A stretch of 64,000 nt of DNA from Roseateles subflavus (GTDB lineage: Bacteria; Pseudomonadota; Gammaproteobacteria; Burkholderiales; Burkholderiaceae_C). The DNA is taken from positions 113,744 to 177,743 of the forward strand of contig NZ_JASVDS010000008.1 in NCBI RefSeq assembly GCF_030285365.1, written 5' to 3'. The number at the start of each line of letters is the position of its first letter. Position 1 is the first letter of the stretch. The notes beneath the pieces were generated by a model that saw nothing but the letters and a program-made list of their open reading frames with translations, had not been told where the DNA came from and ran no database searches. The position numbers and the translations under genes are program-made. Positions 17,277 through 26,754 of the stretch are shown piece after piece.

Positions 17277-18524
17277 CTATGCCGTGAGCTGAAGGCCACC
17301 GAAGAGCTCGAAGCCGGGTGCGGCGAGGAAGCGATTCGAGGACCCAAGGACGTATTCGCCCATGTACTCGGTCGTGACCCAGTGGCGCCCGGCCAACTCC
17401 GCCGCCAGGGCGGTCGTTCCCCAGCCAGAGCAGGGATCCACCACAACCTGCCCCCGCTCGGTGAGGTATTCGATGTAGAACTGCGCCAGCTTGAGCGGCA
17501 TGGTCGCCGCGTGGACCGGCAGGCCCTGGGCGATGGCCATCTTGCGGGCGCGATCTTTGTCGGCGCACCGATGCGGAAGGATCCGCACGTTCTTCGGAAT
17601 GCGGCCGGCAGTCTCGCGCCCGAAGCTGCCCGGGTAGAGGCGATACGCACCATCGCCATTGGACTTCGCGCGTTTGGCGCCACCGCCGCGCACAAAGGCC
17701 AGGTGGCGCTCGCTGTGCGGCTCGAGCACGCGCTGGTTCCTGGCCATCCACAGCACTGGATCGTTGCAGAAGATGTAGACGGGCTCCCAAGCTACGTTCA
17801 GCTGCTGCTGGGTGATGCTGGCCCAGCGGATCGGGCCCGGCGGCTTCGTCAAGTTGACCCAGGGGTCGAGCGCCATCTTCCAGAGGCCCAGCCGGTCCTT
17901 GAGAGCGATCACCAGTCGCTCGAGGTAGTCGGAGCGCGCCGGCGAGCCGGGTTCGAAGATGTCGTTGCTGAGATTGAGGCAAATGCTGCCGCCCGGCATC
18001 AGGTGCTTCGTGATCGGCTCGAGCAAGCGGATCGTCCAGTCCACGAACTCGTGTGACGTGGGGTTGCCGTAGGCGCGCGGACGTGACAGCGGGTAGGGCA
18101 AGCTGCTGAGACACAGCGCGATCGGCGCGTCGAGGGTCGGGAAGACGTCGTTCGCGTCCGCCCATAGGGCCACACCGAGGTCGGTCGAGAAGCCCAGCAG
18201 GACGCGGCCGGGCGTCGCCGGCGTCAGCTTCCTTCGGCCGGCCGGCGTGATGCGCCAGAAGCCGCGGCCGCTCGCTTCGTCGCGCTCCAGAAGTCCGAGT
18301 TTGCGAAGGCTCTGTTGCCACCAGCGCACCTTGCGCTTCAGGACGCTGTGACCAGGCTGGTCGGGGCCGAGGTCGAGCTGCTCGTCCCACGCGTCAGCGG
18401 GGATGCCAGCGCGCGCGCCCAGATCGCGATAGAGCTCAGCGTTGCTGAGTGTGCCGCCCTTGTCCGAGTAGGCCTCGAGCATGTGCTCGAAGAGGTCGCC
18501 TTGGGCGTGCTGAAACGAAGTCAT
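17277..18524 (-). CDS. DNA amino-methyltransferase (N4/N6, SPPY-variant)
   Basis: 415 aa. An N-terminal winged-helix-like part (about 1-85) precedes a methyltransferase domain with SLPYPLSR in place of the usual (S/D)PPY catalytic motif. Near the C-terminus is VVDPCSGWGTTALAAE, the SAM-binding motif. That order (catalytic before SAM motif) is the beta-class permutation. The start ATG overlaps the stop of the large C5 methyltransferase by four bases. The altered catalytic tetrapeptide keeps Pro-Tyr and could be active. Confidence 0.8.
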   Translation of the reverse strand: MTSFQHAQGDLFEHMLEAYSDKGGTLSNAELYRDLGARAGIPADAWDEQLDLGPDQPGHSVLKRKVRWWQQSLRKLGLLERDEASGRGFWRITPAGRRKLTPATPGRVLLGFSTDLGVALWADANDVFPTLDAPIALCLSSLPYPLSRPRAYGNPTSHEFVDWTIRLLEPITKHLMPGGSICLNLSNDIFEPGSPARSDYLERLVIALKDRLGLWKMALDPWVNLTKPPGPIRWASITQQQLNVAWEPVYIFCNDPVLWMARNQRVLEPHSERHLAFVRGGGAKRAKSNGDGAYRLYPGSFGRETAGRIPKNVRILPHRCADKDRARKMAIAQGLPVHAATMPLKLAQFYIEYLTERGQVVVDPCSGWGTTALAAELAGRHWVTTEYMGEYVLGSSNRFLAAPGFELFGGLQLTA

Positions 18525-21500
18525 GCTGCCACCTGCATACGGTAGGAGTCCTCGTGTCGGAAGTTCGCCTTCGCGAGGGCATAGGACTGGTAGGGGCTCA
18601 CGGAGTTGCCGCACATGCGAACCTGGGCGGTGGCCGAGAGGGCGATGCGCGGGATCTGCAGCGGGTTTGCGACCTGAATGCCGTTGACGAAGAGCAAGGC
18701 AGGGTCAGGGATCTCGTGGATGATGTAGCTGCGAGGGAAGCCTTGGGCGTTGAAGAGCTCGCGCGGCTTGAGCATCCGCAAGGTGATGTCGGCGACCACC
18801 CACCAGCGACCCTTCTGGAAGACCAGAATCAAGTCGGCCGACTCGGGGAATTGCTCCGGCAGATGGTCATGCAGCAGTTGGGCGCAGAGCTTGGCGCGTT
18901 CCAGCTGCTCCTGGGGGAGGAAGTCTTCCGGTACCCAGATCGACTGGGCCGTCTGGACATCCTTCTGCGAGACCTTGGTGACCTTGGCTCGACGGCCGCG
19001 GCCGGCTGCTGCGGCAGGATTGACCTCGTTGAGGGCCTGCGGCTGTTGGACCATATAGGCGGTCACCAGCATCTTCTTGCTGCCGGACGCGCAGATCGTG
19101 GCCATCGGCTCGTTGGCCGGTCGGCCTTCTCCGCGATAGAACCCGCCGTTGGCTTGCTCGAGGTATGCGCTGATCAAGCGCTGGTTGGCTCCCTTGGACA
19201 TGATCGTCGAAACCGGCTCGTCGACCGAACGGCCGCTGTTGTCCACCGAGAAGCCGCCGTAGGCCTGCTCTAGGCAGGCGGCCACGATCGCCTGCTCGCC
19301 CCGATGAGCCCCCGTGATGGTCTTGATCGGTTCGGTGGCGCCGTAGCCGCTGCGCTCGCCGTGATGGGTCAGATGGGTCAAGTGCACCGCGGCCAGCGCG
19401 CTGGTCGCGCCGCTCGCGGTGACCGTGTTGAGCGGCACGTCCAAACTCCGGACGCCGTGGCTCCAGCGTGTCGCGCCGGTTTGGCTGGACTCGCCATGGC
19501 CCATATCCACGAGGTGGGCCGCCACGACGGCCTGGTTGCCGCCACCGGCATGGACGGTCCTGAGGGGCTCGTCGACGACGTGCGAGCGATCGCCGGCGTC
19601 GGGCCGATCCGCGTGCGAGCCATGAGCCAGGCCGGCGATGATGGGCACCTGGTGAGCGGTCGCCTCCACCATCTGTGTTCCGACAAGCCCCATCTGGATG
19701 CCAGTGCTGGGTCGCTTCGGCGTCCCGCCTGCTGTGATGGTGCGCACGGGCTCGTCCAGACCGGAGCCGATGCTGCCGGTATTGAACTTCGTCAGGTAGA
19801 GCGCCTCCATGCACGCGCTGGCCAGCGCATGGTGCGTGCCGCCGGCAGATATCGTCGACAGGGGCTGGCCGATGTCGTCGCCAGCAAGGTGGCTTTCCTC
19901 GGTGCCGCGCAACGGGGCGATGACTGGGGCAACCAGCGCATGATGGCCGCTCGTGTTGGTCATGATCAAAGGCGCCAGGTAGGGCTCCACCAAGGAGAAG
20001 TGCCCACCCTTGACCTGCGCGCAGATCGTGCGCAGCGGTTCGTCTGCAGGCATCGTCCTCTGGTTGCTGCTGTTGGCGTGCTCGGTCAGGAAGGGTGCTG
20101 CCAGTGGCTGCAGATGTGACAGAACCGCTGCCCGATGGTTCTCGGTTGTGAGAATGCCAAAGGGCTGATCACCATCCACCGGCTTGCCGGCATTTGCCGG
20201 GCTGCCGGCGGCAGACATGAACGGTGCCAGCACTGGCCGTGCCAGTGCGCCCTGCGAGCCTTGGCCGGTGACGGTCCAATAGGGCTCGTCGATGGGTCTC
20301 GTCCGGGGATCTTGGCCAACGCGCTCGCCGTTGCGCGTGTTCACAAGAAACGGCTCAGCCTTGGTCAGGACCTGACGCCAGAGGCCCTTGGCAACGCGAC
20401 GCAAAGTGTTGCGAGCGAGGTCGCGCTTGCGGCCGAAGATGGACTGGGCCAGCAGGGTGAAGTCGATGCAGTCGGCGGCAGTTCGCTGCGGCGCCATGCG
20501 GCCCGCGATCACCTCGTGGTGGGTCGGTTCGGCGTGCGTCTGTTCGGGCCAGACGATGGGTAGTCCATCGCGACGGGCGATCAGGAAGAGGCGCTTTCGG
20601 ATGGTCGGAGCGCCGTTGTCGCAGGCCCGCAGCTCACGCCATTCGACCTCGTAGCCATGGCCGCGGAGCTGCCTCACGAAGGACTGGAAGGTGACGCCCT
20701 TCTTCTTGGGGTCGGGTAGCCAGACCGACTTCTTGTGCCGCTCTCCGAAGTCGTCAACCCACCAATGCTCCACCTCCATCAGGGGGCCCCAGTCCTGAAA
20801 CTCTTCGACGTTCTCCAGCATCAAGACGCGGGGCTTGGTGGTTGCCACCCAGCGCATTCCGACCCAGGCAAGACCGCGGATTCGCTTCTCCACCGGAGTT
20901 CCGCCCTTGGCCTTGGAGAAGTGCTTGCAGTCGGGCGAGAGCCAGACCAGCGCGACCGGTTGACCTTTGGTGACCGCCAGCGGTTGAACATCCCACACGC
21001 TCTCGCACAAGTGCAGCGTTTGCGGGTGGTTGATGGCGTGCATCGCCAACGCTTCGGGATCGTGGTTGATCGCAATGTCCACGGGCCGCCCGAACGCTTG
21101 CTCAAGACCTTCGCTGGTGCCACCACCGCCGGCGAAGTTGTCGATGATCAGCTCATCGGCAATCGGGAGCAGGCGTTGTCTCCCTCCATGGCCGTCAGGC
21201 CCTGTGAGGCGCCGACCCTTCGACTTCTTGGACCCCGTGCCTTGTGCGTTGGGGACCACTCGCAGGCGGTGCGGCCGCGTGCTGGACTCGACCCGGCCGG
21301 AGTCAGCGAGGTTTGCTCGACGTTGCTCACGAAGGACGTCGACGACTTGCTGACGGCTCACTTCAACGGTGATGCCCTCGAACTCACCGCGTCGACCACG
21401 GGACTCCTCGACGACGCGGACCGGGTTGTGAGTGGTGTAGCGTTCGGTTTGAACGGAGCTGGGCAGCTTGGGAAGCAGGAAGCGTTCGATCAAGTCGGCC

Positions 21501-21658
21501 AGGACATCACGGTGATTGACCAGCGGGGCAATCTCGTTCACCCCCGCTTCGATTGCGGCTTCAAGGTAGACGGGATGCTCGCAAAGCATGTCGCCATCAC
21601 CGAAGCCCCAGTTGGCGAAGAGGTGCCAGGCTTCGAGGAGTAGTGGTTGCTGGCTCAT
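18521..21658 (-). CDS. Large C5-cytosine DNA methyltransferase with internal repeat array
   Basis: 1045 aa, about twice the usual length. Motif I is IDNFAGGGGTSEG (172-184). Motif IV is SPDCKHFSKAKGG with catalytic C244, a PDC form instead of PPC. Motif VI is ENVEEF (282-287), and a motif VIII-like segment (APTIRKRLF) lies at 350-358. Motifs IX/X follow only at 961-1032 (RMLKPRELFNAQGFP; CGNSVSPYQ). Between residues 455 and 870 lie about ten degenerate 25-45-residue repeats of the form DEPLxTIxAxG followed by a hydrophobic LVxAxL segment. They occupy the place of the target-recognition region. The N-terminal 165 residues are unassigned. The gene is coupled on both sides by ATGA overlaps. Confidence 0.88.
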   Translation of the reverse strand: MSQQPLLLEAWHLFANWGFGDGDMLCEHPVYLEAAIEAGVNEIAPLVNHRDVLADLIERFLLPKLPSSVQTERYTTHNPVRVVEESRGRRGEFEGITVEVSRQQVVDVLREQRRANLADSGRVESSTRPHRLRVVPNAQGTGSKKSKGRRLTGPDGHGGRQRLLPIADELIIDNFAGGGGTSEGLEQAFGRPVDIAINHDPEALAMHAINHPQTLHLCESVWDVQPLAVTKGQPVALVWLSPDCKHFSKAKGGTPVEKRIRGLAWVGMRWVATTKPRVLMLENVEEFQDWGPLMEVEHWWVDDFGERHKKSVWLPDPKKKGVTFQSFVRQLRGHGYEVEWRELRACDNGAPTIRKRLFLIARRDGLPIVWPEQTHAEPTHHEVIAGRMAPQRTAADCIDFTLLAQSIFGRKRDLARNTLRRVAKGLWRQVLTKAEPFLVNTRNGERVGQDPRTRPIDEPYWTVTGQGSQGALARPVLAPFMSAAGSPANAGKPVDGDQPFGILTTENHRAAVLSHLQPLAAPFLTEHANSSNQRTMPADEPLRTICAQVKGGHFSLVEPYLAPLIMTNTSGHHALVAPVIAPLRGTEESHLAGDDIGQPLSTISAGGTHHALASACMEALYLTKFNTGSIGSGLDEPVRTITAGGTPKRPSTGIQMGLVGTQMVEATAHQVPIIAGLAHGSHADRPDAGDRSHVVDEPLRTVHAGGGNQAVVAAHLVDMGHGESSQTGATRWSHGVRSLDVPLNTVTASGATSALAAVHLTHLTHHGERSGYGATEPIKTITGAHRGEQAIVAACLEQAYGGFSVDNSGRSVDEPVSTIMSKGANQRLISAYLEQANGGFYRGEGRPANEPMATICASGSKKMLVTAYMVQQPQALNEVNPAAAAGRGRRAKVTKVSQKDVQTAQSIWVPEDFLPQEQLERAKLCAQLLHDHLPEQFPESADLILVFQKGRWWVVADITLRMLKPRELFNAQGFPRSYIIHEIPDPALLFVNGIQVANPLQIPRIALSATAQVRMCGNSVSPYQSYALAKANFRHEDSYRMQVAA

Positions 21659-22230
21659 GAGCCGCGCCCTTCCTCGGACTGCAAAGAGGTGGCAGGAGCT
21701 GCGGCGAGCATGGCAAGGTAAATTTTTGCGGCGTGTCCGAGGCAGAAGCCGTCTTTGAAAAATTGCGGCGTGCCGTCTTCCTTGCGCGTGGCGTCATAGC
21801 CAGCGGCAACCATCGATTCATCCGGCTCCACCGGCACCAGCTTCCAGCCAGCCGCAGGCACGGAGGCGTGCACAGCCTCCGGCCCCGCCTGCTTCTCGGC
21901 CTTCGCCTTCCCGCAGTTGCAGCATTGCATTTCGCCAGACGGGCCGTGCGGCCCGTAGCTGCACGATTCTCCTGATGCGATGCATTCATCAAAGCCGGGA
22001 TTGGCCTGCTTCTCGGCCCCGCAAAGGGCGGGCATCGCCCCCAGCTTGAAGCCCTCAACGAAGTCGTCAGAGGGGGCCTGCTTCTCGGCCTCGGCAGCAT
22101 CAATTCGACGAATGAGCGCCTGGACTCGATCGTGGTACTGCGACTGGGCCACGTCTCCGGCAAATGCCAGTTCAAGGGGCATGCAAAGAACTGCGCGATC
22201 CATATTGCTCAACAGCTTGTCATTGCTCAT
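21655..22230 (-). CDS. Phage-type hypothetical protein with AEKQA repeats
   Basis: 191 aa. It contains three copies of an AEKQA(G/N/P) linker (DNA-level 14-mers at 21887, 22004 and 22076), a cysteine cluster (CIASGESCSYG, MQCCNCG), and a C-terminal module GWKLVPVEPDESM...AAGYDA...KIYLAMLAAAP that is common at the ends of phage-encoded proteins of unknown role. The start at 22230 has a GGAG ribosome site. It overlaps the C5 methyltransferase start. Confidence 0.65.
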   Translation of the reverse strand: MSNDKLLSNMDRAVLCMPLELAFAGDVAQSQYHDRVQALIRRIDAAEAEKQAPSDDFVEGFKLGAMPALCGAEKQANPGFDECIASGESCSYGPHGPSGEMQCCNCGKAKAEKQAGPEAVHASVPAAGWKLVPVEPDESMVAAGYDATRKEDGTPQFFKDGFCLGHAAKIYLAMLAAAPATSLQSEEGRGS

Positions 22231-22265
22231 GGGTGGGCTCCGTGTCCTGTGAGTGGCTTGGAATA

Positions 22266-23024
22266 TCAGGCGGCATAGAGCGCCTCGGCTGTCTCGCAGA
22301 CGAAGCCGCACGCGGGCACGGACTCGTTGCGCCGCACCGGGCCGGCAGGCAGCTCACGAAGGGGGAAGCGCTGATCCTTCAGTGGGCCGCTGCGGTGGCG
22401 CATGAACCACGACCCGGGGCCGATCTCGTCCTGAACGCGGCACAGCTCTTCAAACTCGGCCGGGAAGTCCTCGCGGATCGCGCGGAAGTAGCCCATGCCA
22501 CCCTTGACGCATCCGATGCAGTTGGCGTTGTCATAGCCCAGGCGGTACATCAGCGGCAGCCCGATGCCGGCACGCTCCACCATCGCCTTGCAGTCCTCTT
22601 TGCCTAGGCCGGCGTCGATCAGCGGCGCCAGGATTGGCCGGTCTGGGAAGCGCTCCCGGAAGTCGTCAAGACGATCCTGTTCCTCGGCGGTGTAGCCCAG
22701 CACCATCACGTCGCCCGGCTGCTTCCATGCGTCCATCAGCTCGCGCTTCAGCAGCGTCGAGCACTTGGCGCCACGGAAGCTCACCATGAATCGATGGCGG
22801 CGAAACACCTCGATGGTGTCGGCGCCGTATTTCTCATCGCGCAGGACTGTGATGGGCTGGCCAAACCAGCGCTCGCAGTCGGCCAGGAAGCGCCGGTTGT
22901 CGGGGTGCTCGTTCTTGACGAAGGCATTCAGGATCACGCAGCGGTCGCCGTACTTGGCCAGGGCGAGCTTCGTGGCGACGGCCGAGGCAGCGCCGCAGGA
23001 GAACTGGCAGACGATGCGGCTCAC
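22266..23024 (-). CDS. PP-loop (PAPS-reductase-like) phage-type protein
   Basis: 252 aa from GTG 23024, whose first bases overlap the upstream stop (GTGA). The N-terminal SCGAASAVA replaces the canonical SGGKDS PP-loop. Later cysteine segments (KCSTLLKRE; NCIGCVKGGMGYF) match the pattern in phage PAPS-reductase-like proteins. It would bind a nucleotide, but the altered loop makes adenylation uncertain. It is distinct from the canonical PP-loop protein at 9246-10121. Confidence 0.7.
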   Translation of the reverse strand: MSRIVCQFSCGAASAVATKLALAKYGDRCVILNAFVKNEHPDNRRFLADCERWFGQPITVLRDEKYGADTIEVFRRHRFMVSFRGAKCSTLLKRELMDAWKQPGDVMVLGYTAEEQDRLDDFRERFPDRPILAPLIDAGLGKEDCKAMVERAGIGLPLMYRLGYDNANCIGCVKGGMGYFRAIREDFPAEFEELCRVQDEIGPGSWFMRHRSGPLKDQRFPLRELPAGPVRRNESVPACGFVCETAEALYAA

Positions 23025-24271
23025 GACTCGCTCCCCTGTACCGGGGGCTTCAAAATCACGGCACGGGCCACGGCCAGCCACGGCTCTTTGCGATCAGCGT
23101 CCAGGTTCTGCCACAGTGGGTGGCCGATGCGTGTCTGCGAGTGGTAGGCGTTGCGCAGCCGTTCGGCCAACGCATCCTCAGACTCCGCCTTTACTGCGGG
23201 GGCTGGAGAGGCGCCCGCCTTGAGCTTGCGGCGAAGCGCCTCCAGCGTCTCGACCGTCTCGGTGCTCAGCTCTTTGGACTCCCACACTTCGGTGCTGTGC
23301 TCGCCATGCATGTCGATGCAGACGGCGATGTCATCGAGCACCATGCGCAGCAGGTCGGGCGCCTCGACCTGGGCGCCGGCCGCGATGTCGCGGAGCAGCG
23401 CGTATTCGACGGTTCCCTCAGGGTAGTACGTCGGCTGTGCGGTGCCACGCTGGTGCAGCGCGACCTCAGCCACGCCGAACTCGATGCGCCAGCCATCAGG
23501 TGCAGCCACCGGCCCCGCTTGCTCCACAGGTGCGCGCTCGGAGGGCGGGGCGGCAGGTGTTGCCGCGGGGGCTTGAGCAGCGGCCAGCAGCTCGCGCAAC
23601 TGCTCCGCACGGATGACGACCGGGAGCTGATGAACCATGCTCTCCAGGTGGTCGTGTCCGTCGCCCTGCCAGTACCAGACATCGCGTGGCGCATCCGGGT
23701 CCACGGGGAACTCGGGCGCATAGCGGTTGACCATGGCCTGGAAGGCGCGCAGCTCGCGGATGTGCTGCTTCAGCAGCTTGATCTCGGCCACGAAACCGGT
23801 CGCCGAATCATGCGCCCGAGCGAGATCGCGCTGGAGGGCGGCAACGTCAGGCGCAGGCGCATAGGCTTGAACTGCCACCGGCCCGGCCTGCTTCTCGGCT
23901 TCGTGGGCGGCGAGGATGGCTGCACGCTTGCGGCGCTCCTGTTCTTGCCAGGCAAGGGCAGCGACGTGATCGAACCGCCAAGCTTGCTCGGCCCTTTCTA
24001 ATGGCCATGCGTCCGGATATGTGCCGGACAGCCATGCGACGAACGCCGCCTGTACTGTCTCTACCGCCTGCGGGGTGGGCGGCTGCTGGGTCTCGTGGGC
24101 GGCCAGCGCTTCGGAAAGCTCGCGCCGCAGCGTGGGGATGATTTCGTCTCGCAGCATTGCGAAGGCGTGGTAGATGTCGCCGGGTATCGCCTGTCCCAGG
24201 TGGGACAAGAACAGGTGTTCTTTGCTGACGATGGCCCGTTCGAACTGGCTCAGCTTGTCGTGGATGCTCAT
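23021..24271 (-). CDS. Unknown phage-type protein
   Basis: 416 aa. The N-terminal 120 residues are helical; a central coiled-coil-like region carries one AEKQAGP linker copy and a related VEQAGP copy. The C-terminal 80 residues contain LRNAYHSQTRIG and a Trp-containing end. No enzymatic motif was found. It overlaps the 51-aa gene upstream and the PP-loop gene downstream, so it belongs to the same translationally coupled operon. Confidence 0.6.
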   Translation of the reverse strand: MSIHDKLSQFERAIVSKEHLFLSHLGQAIPGDIYHAFAMLRDEIIPTLRRELSEALAAHETQQPPTPQAVETVQAAFVAWLSGTYPDAWPLERAEQAWRFDHVAALAWQEQERRKRAAILAAHEAEKQAGPVAVQAYAPAPDVAALQRDLARAHDSATGFVAEIKLLKQHIRELRAFQAMVNRYAPEFPVDPDAPRDVWYWQGDGHDHLESMVHQLPVVIRAEQLRELLAAAQAPAATPAAPPSERAPVEQAGPVAAPDGWRIEFGVAEVALHQRGTAQPTYYPEGTVEYALLRDIAAGAQVEAPDLLRMVLDDIAVCIDMHGEHSTEVWESKELSTETVETLEALRRKLKAGASPAPAVKAESEDALAERLRNAYHSQTRIGHPLWQNLDADRKEPWLAVARAVILKPPVQGSES

Positions 24272-24423
24272 GGTGTCGTCCCCTCGTCAGCGAAAATGTG
24301 AAAGACAAGCGACCAGCCGTGAAGCTGGAAGCTGTCGATGTGCTGGCCTACGCCGGGCCTGAGGTCTCGCCCCGTGCAGGCGATGCGGAAGTGATGCGTC
24401 ACAGGCGGTGTGCCGACCTTCAA
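24268..24423 (-). CDS. 51-aa protein joined by overlaps on both sides
   Basis: The start is probably TTG at 24423, sharing TTGA with the stop of the upstream gene. Its own stop shares ATGA with the next start. Both overlaps make it a likely true gene despite its size. The sequence is mixed beta-type with His and aromatic residues and no known motif. Confidence 0.5.
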   Translation of the reverse strand: MKVGTPPVTHHFRIACTGRDLRPGVGQHIDSFQLHGWSLVFHIFADEGTTP

Positions 24424-24665
24424 GCAAGCCCACAGGCAGGGCTCTCGTCGGCAGCGTCCTCCGGTGTGGAGGTCATCCAGTCGGGCGGGATGCCCTCGCT
24501 GGGGTGTTCGTCCAGCTCGGGCCAGCTCTCCAGCTCCGCCTCGGCGATGTTGTGATCCGCGGTGCCCAGCTGCTGCGCGATTCGGACCTTGAACCGGCGC
24601 ACCCACTCGTCGCGGGGGATGTTGTGCTGCAGCTGCGCGACCAGCTGCTTGGTGACGTCGTTCAT
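24420..24665 (-). CDS. 81-aa acidic unknown protein
   Basis: It starts at ATG 24665 behind AAAGGACC. The N-terminus is helical and basic (PRDEWVRRFKVR), the C-terminal half strongly acidic (many Glu/Asp). No family recognised. Confidence 0.6.
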   Translation of the reverse strand: MNDVTKQLVAQLQHNIPRDEWVRRFKVRIAQQLGTADHNIAEAELESWPELDEHPSEGIPPDWMTSTPEDAADESPACGLA

Positions 24666-24693
24666 GTCTTGGTCCTTTCGTTGCTGGCGGCCG

Positions 24694-25767
24694 TCATCCC
24701 TGGGCCTCCTCGAAGCTGATGCGGTGCTGGCGCTCGGTCCAGCGCATGACCTCCTCTGACCAGGCCGACAGGTCGGTGATGCCTTCCTTGCCGCCGGCGG
24801 CACGGTAGCGCTCGGACAGCCAGTCGAGCAGCACGGTGATGTGGATGGGGCGCAGCTTGCCGCCCAGCGGGATGTAGCCGTTCGCGGCCTGGCCAACGGC
24901 GTCCCGAAGCTTGGCAATCCGTTCACGTAGCGCCACGGGCCGGCCAGTCGCTTTGTCGACGGCCAAGGCCTCGGTCCACAGATCGCGGAGCTCGGCAAAG
25001 ATGGTCTCGACGTGCAGCGTCTGGTCGGCCTTGACGAAGCCCGCAGGCGTCTTGGCCTCGGTCTTGCACGCAAGCCCGTAGGCGTCGACGGCCGTGAGCA
25101 TGTCGGATAGCTTCGCCGTGCCGGCGGCAAGTTGCCGGGCCACTTGGTGCACGATGTTCCACACCTCGGCGGAGCCCAGGCGTTCGAAGGAGTCGCAGGC
25201 CACTTGTTCGAGCGCCTGCGCTTCGCCCGCGCCTTCGATCGATTCAAGGCTGTAGTCGGTGCCGTTCGCGTCGACGTTGGCAATTGCCCGGCCCCTGAGC
25301 TCGCCCCAGTACACCTCCTCTACGTCCCCGCTCCACTCGCCGTCGTCATTGGCCGCGCTGCGGTAGTAGGCGATGCGCATGGCGGCATCCTGGGCGGCGT
25401 CGTCAGGCTTTTCGTGCCAGACGGCCCCGATCTCGGGGCAGTAGGCAAAGAAGCGGTGGCTGTCCTTGATCTGCTGCGCGTTGTAGAAGCCGGGCTCAGC
25501 ATGCACGTCGGCCAGGACGAGGGGAGATCTGCTCCACTTCGAGCGCTCGTAGCCTTCCGTGTCGACCGTGGCGACGACGTCACCGGTCTCGATGTTCGTC
25601 ATCAGGTAGGCGACCGTTTCGCCGTGAGGTGCTGCCATGGCAGCCAAGCAGTCGCGCAGCAACAGCTCGGTTTCGGATGACAGGTGTGACGAGTCGATGG
25701 CGTCTTGGATGCGAGCCTGCAGCTCACCCCGCGCCTGAGCCTTCGGGATCATGGAGACGGTGTTCAT
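24694..25767 (-). CDS. Unknown phage/plasmid-type protein
   Basis: 357 aa from ATG 25767 with a GGAAGGGG ribosome site. The segment around residues 105-140 (FFAYCPEIGAVWHEKPDDAAQ) and the helical second half contain no catalytic signature I can name. It begins one base after rdgC ends and precedes the 81-aa gene, so it is cotranscribed. Confidence 0.6.
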   Translation of the reverse strand: MNTVSMIPKAQARGELQARIQDAIDSSHLSSETELLLRDCLAAMAAPHGETVAYLMTNIETGDVVATVDTEGYERSKWSRSPLVLADVHAEPGFYNAQQIKDSHRFFAYCPEIGAVWHEKPDDAAQDAAMRIAYYRSAANDDGEWSGDVEEVYWGELRGRAIANVDANGTDYSLESIEGAGEAQALEQVACDSFERLGSAEVWNIVHQVARQLAAGTAKLSDMLTAVDAYGLACKTEAKTPAGFVKADQTLHVETIFAELRDLWTEALAVDKATGRPVALRERIAKLRDAVGQAANGYIPLGGKLRPIHITVLLDWLSERYRAAGGKEGITDLSAWSEEVMRWTERQHRISFEEAQG

Positions 25768-25768
25768 G

Positions 25769-26737
25769 TCAGGCCCCTTCCTGCAGTTGCTGCCCGGAGT
25801 CACGTTCGACGACTGCAGCCCCGAGGTCCTGAAGCGCGCTGTGGCCAGCGTGCTCACCACCCAGGCCTTCGATCAGCGCCGGGATCATCTTGCTGAGCTC
25901 GCCGGTAGCCAATGCCGCGTCCGAATCGAAGGCCTCGTCTTTGCTCGGCTTGTCGCGGCCCTCGAACGCCAGGTCGAGGAACTTGATCTTCTTGAGGACC
26001 AGGCCGTCGGTGAGCTCGAAGGAGACGCGCTCGTTCCAGCTCAGCGCGAGGCGGGTCGGCATCTTGCCGGCGGTCAGGTGCGCGCGGATCTCATCAGTGT
26101 CCAGCGAGTGGCGGCCGTAGCGGACGACGGGCTTCATCTCGTCGCTGCCTTTCAGTTCGCATTCGCGATCGATCTGGAATCCCTCGGGCGTCACGCCGTC
26201 CATCAGCCAGGCTGCCATGACGGCAGCCGGGCTTTCGGCGGTCTGCAGCAGCTGCAGGGACAGGCCTGCGCAGGCCTGGATCAGCAACGTGATGACTTCG
26301 TCGGCGCGGCCGCTGCTGCCGGCGTCCACAAAGAGGAGGCGCTGCTTCGGTGCGACCCAGATCTGGGTTGTCGAGCCTTTCGTGAAGGCGCGCGGGAGCA
26401 GCTCATGCGTGGCCTGTTCCTTGAGTTCTTTCAGCGCCTTCTTGCCGGGCTTACGACCCGTCTGCTCCTCGATCTCTTCGGCCAGTTCCTCCACACGCTC
26501 ATTGACGACTGACGTCGGCAGCAGTCGCTGCTCCCGCTGCAGCTTGATGAGCCAGTGGCCGTCGATGCTTTCGACGAACGGCGCGTGCTCGAATCCGCGG
26601 GGTGGGGCCCAGCCTACCGACAGCGATTGGGTCGGCATGCACGGCTCGAATGGGGTCTTGCCCAGCTGCTCAGCGATTTGGGCGGCATCGGTGTTCCAGC
26701 CCTCGGCGATGCGGTAGATGATGAGGTTCTTGAACAT
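25769..26737 (-). CDS. rdgC: Recombination-associated protein RdgC
   Basis: 322 aa, the usual length. The N-terminus (MFKNLIIYRI, then QSLSVGWAPPRG) and the internal KPGKKALKELKEQ, FVDAGSSGRADEVITLL and C-terminal KIKFLDLAFEG segments are characteristic of RdgC. RdgC forms a ring-shaped dimer on duplex DNA and restrains RecA-driven recombination. On plasmids it may temper recombination or the SOS response. The gene has a CAGGA ribosome site and a short GC hairpin (26755-26770) in its leader. Confidence 0.9.
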   Translation of the reverse strand: MFKNLIIYRIAEGWNTDAAQIAEQLGKTPFEPCMPTQSLSVGWAPPRGFEHAPFVESIDGHWLIKLQREQRLLPTSVVNERVEELAEEIEEQTGRKPGKKALKELKEQATHELLPRAFTKGSTTQIWVAPKQRLLFVDAGSSGRADEVITLLIQACAGLSLQLLQTAESPAAVMAAWLMDGVTPEGFQIDRECELKGSDEMKPVVRYGRHSLDTDEIRAHLTAGKMPTRLALSWNERVSFELTDGLVLKKIKFLDLAFEGRDKPSKDEAFDSDAALATGELSKMIPALIEGLGGEHAGHSALQDLGAAVVERDSGQQLQEGA

Positions 26738-26754
26738 GTCGGTCCTGTTGTTCT

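Noticed and set aside
19300..20300. Direct repeats that could suggest a CRISPR-like or satellite array
   Set aside because: They are coding repeats of unequal length in the C5 methyltransferase, with no constant repeat-spacer structure.
22200..22260. A longer N-terminus for the 191-aa phage-type protein starting at 22311
   Set aside because: The added 27 residues are basic and opposed by the preceding gene end, and GGAG supports ATG 22230.
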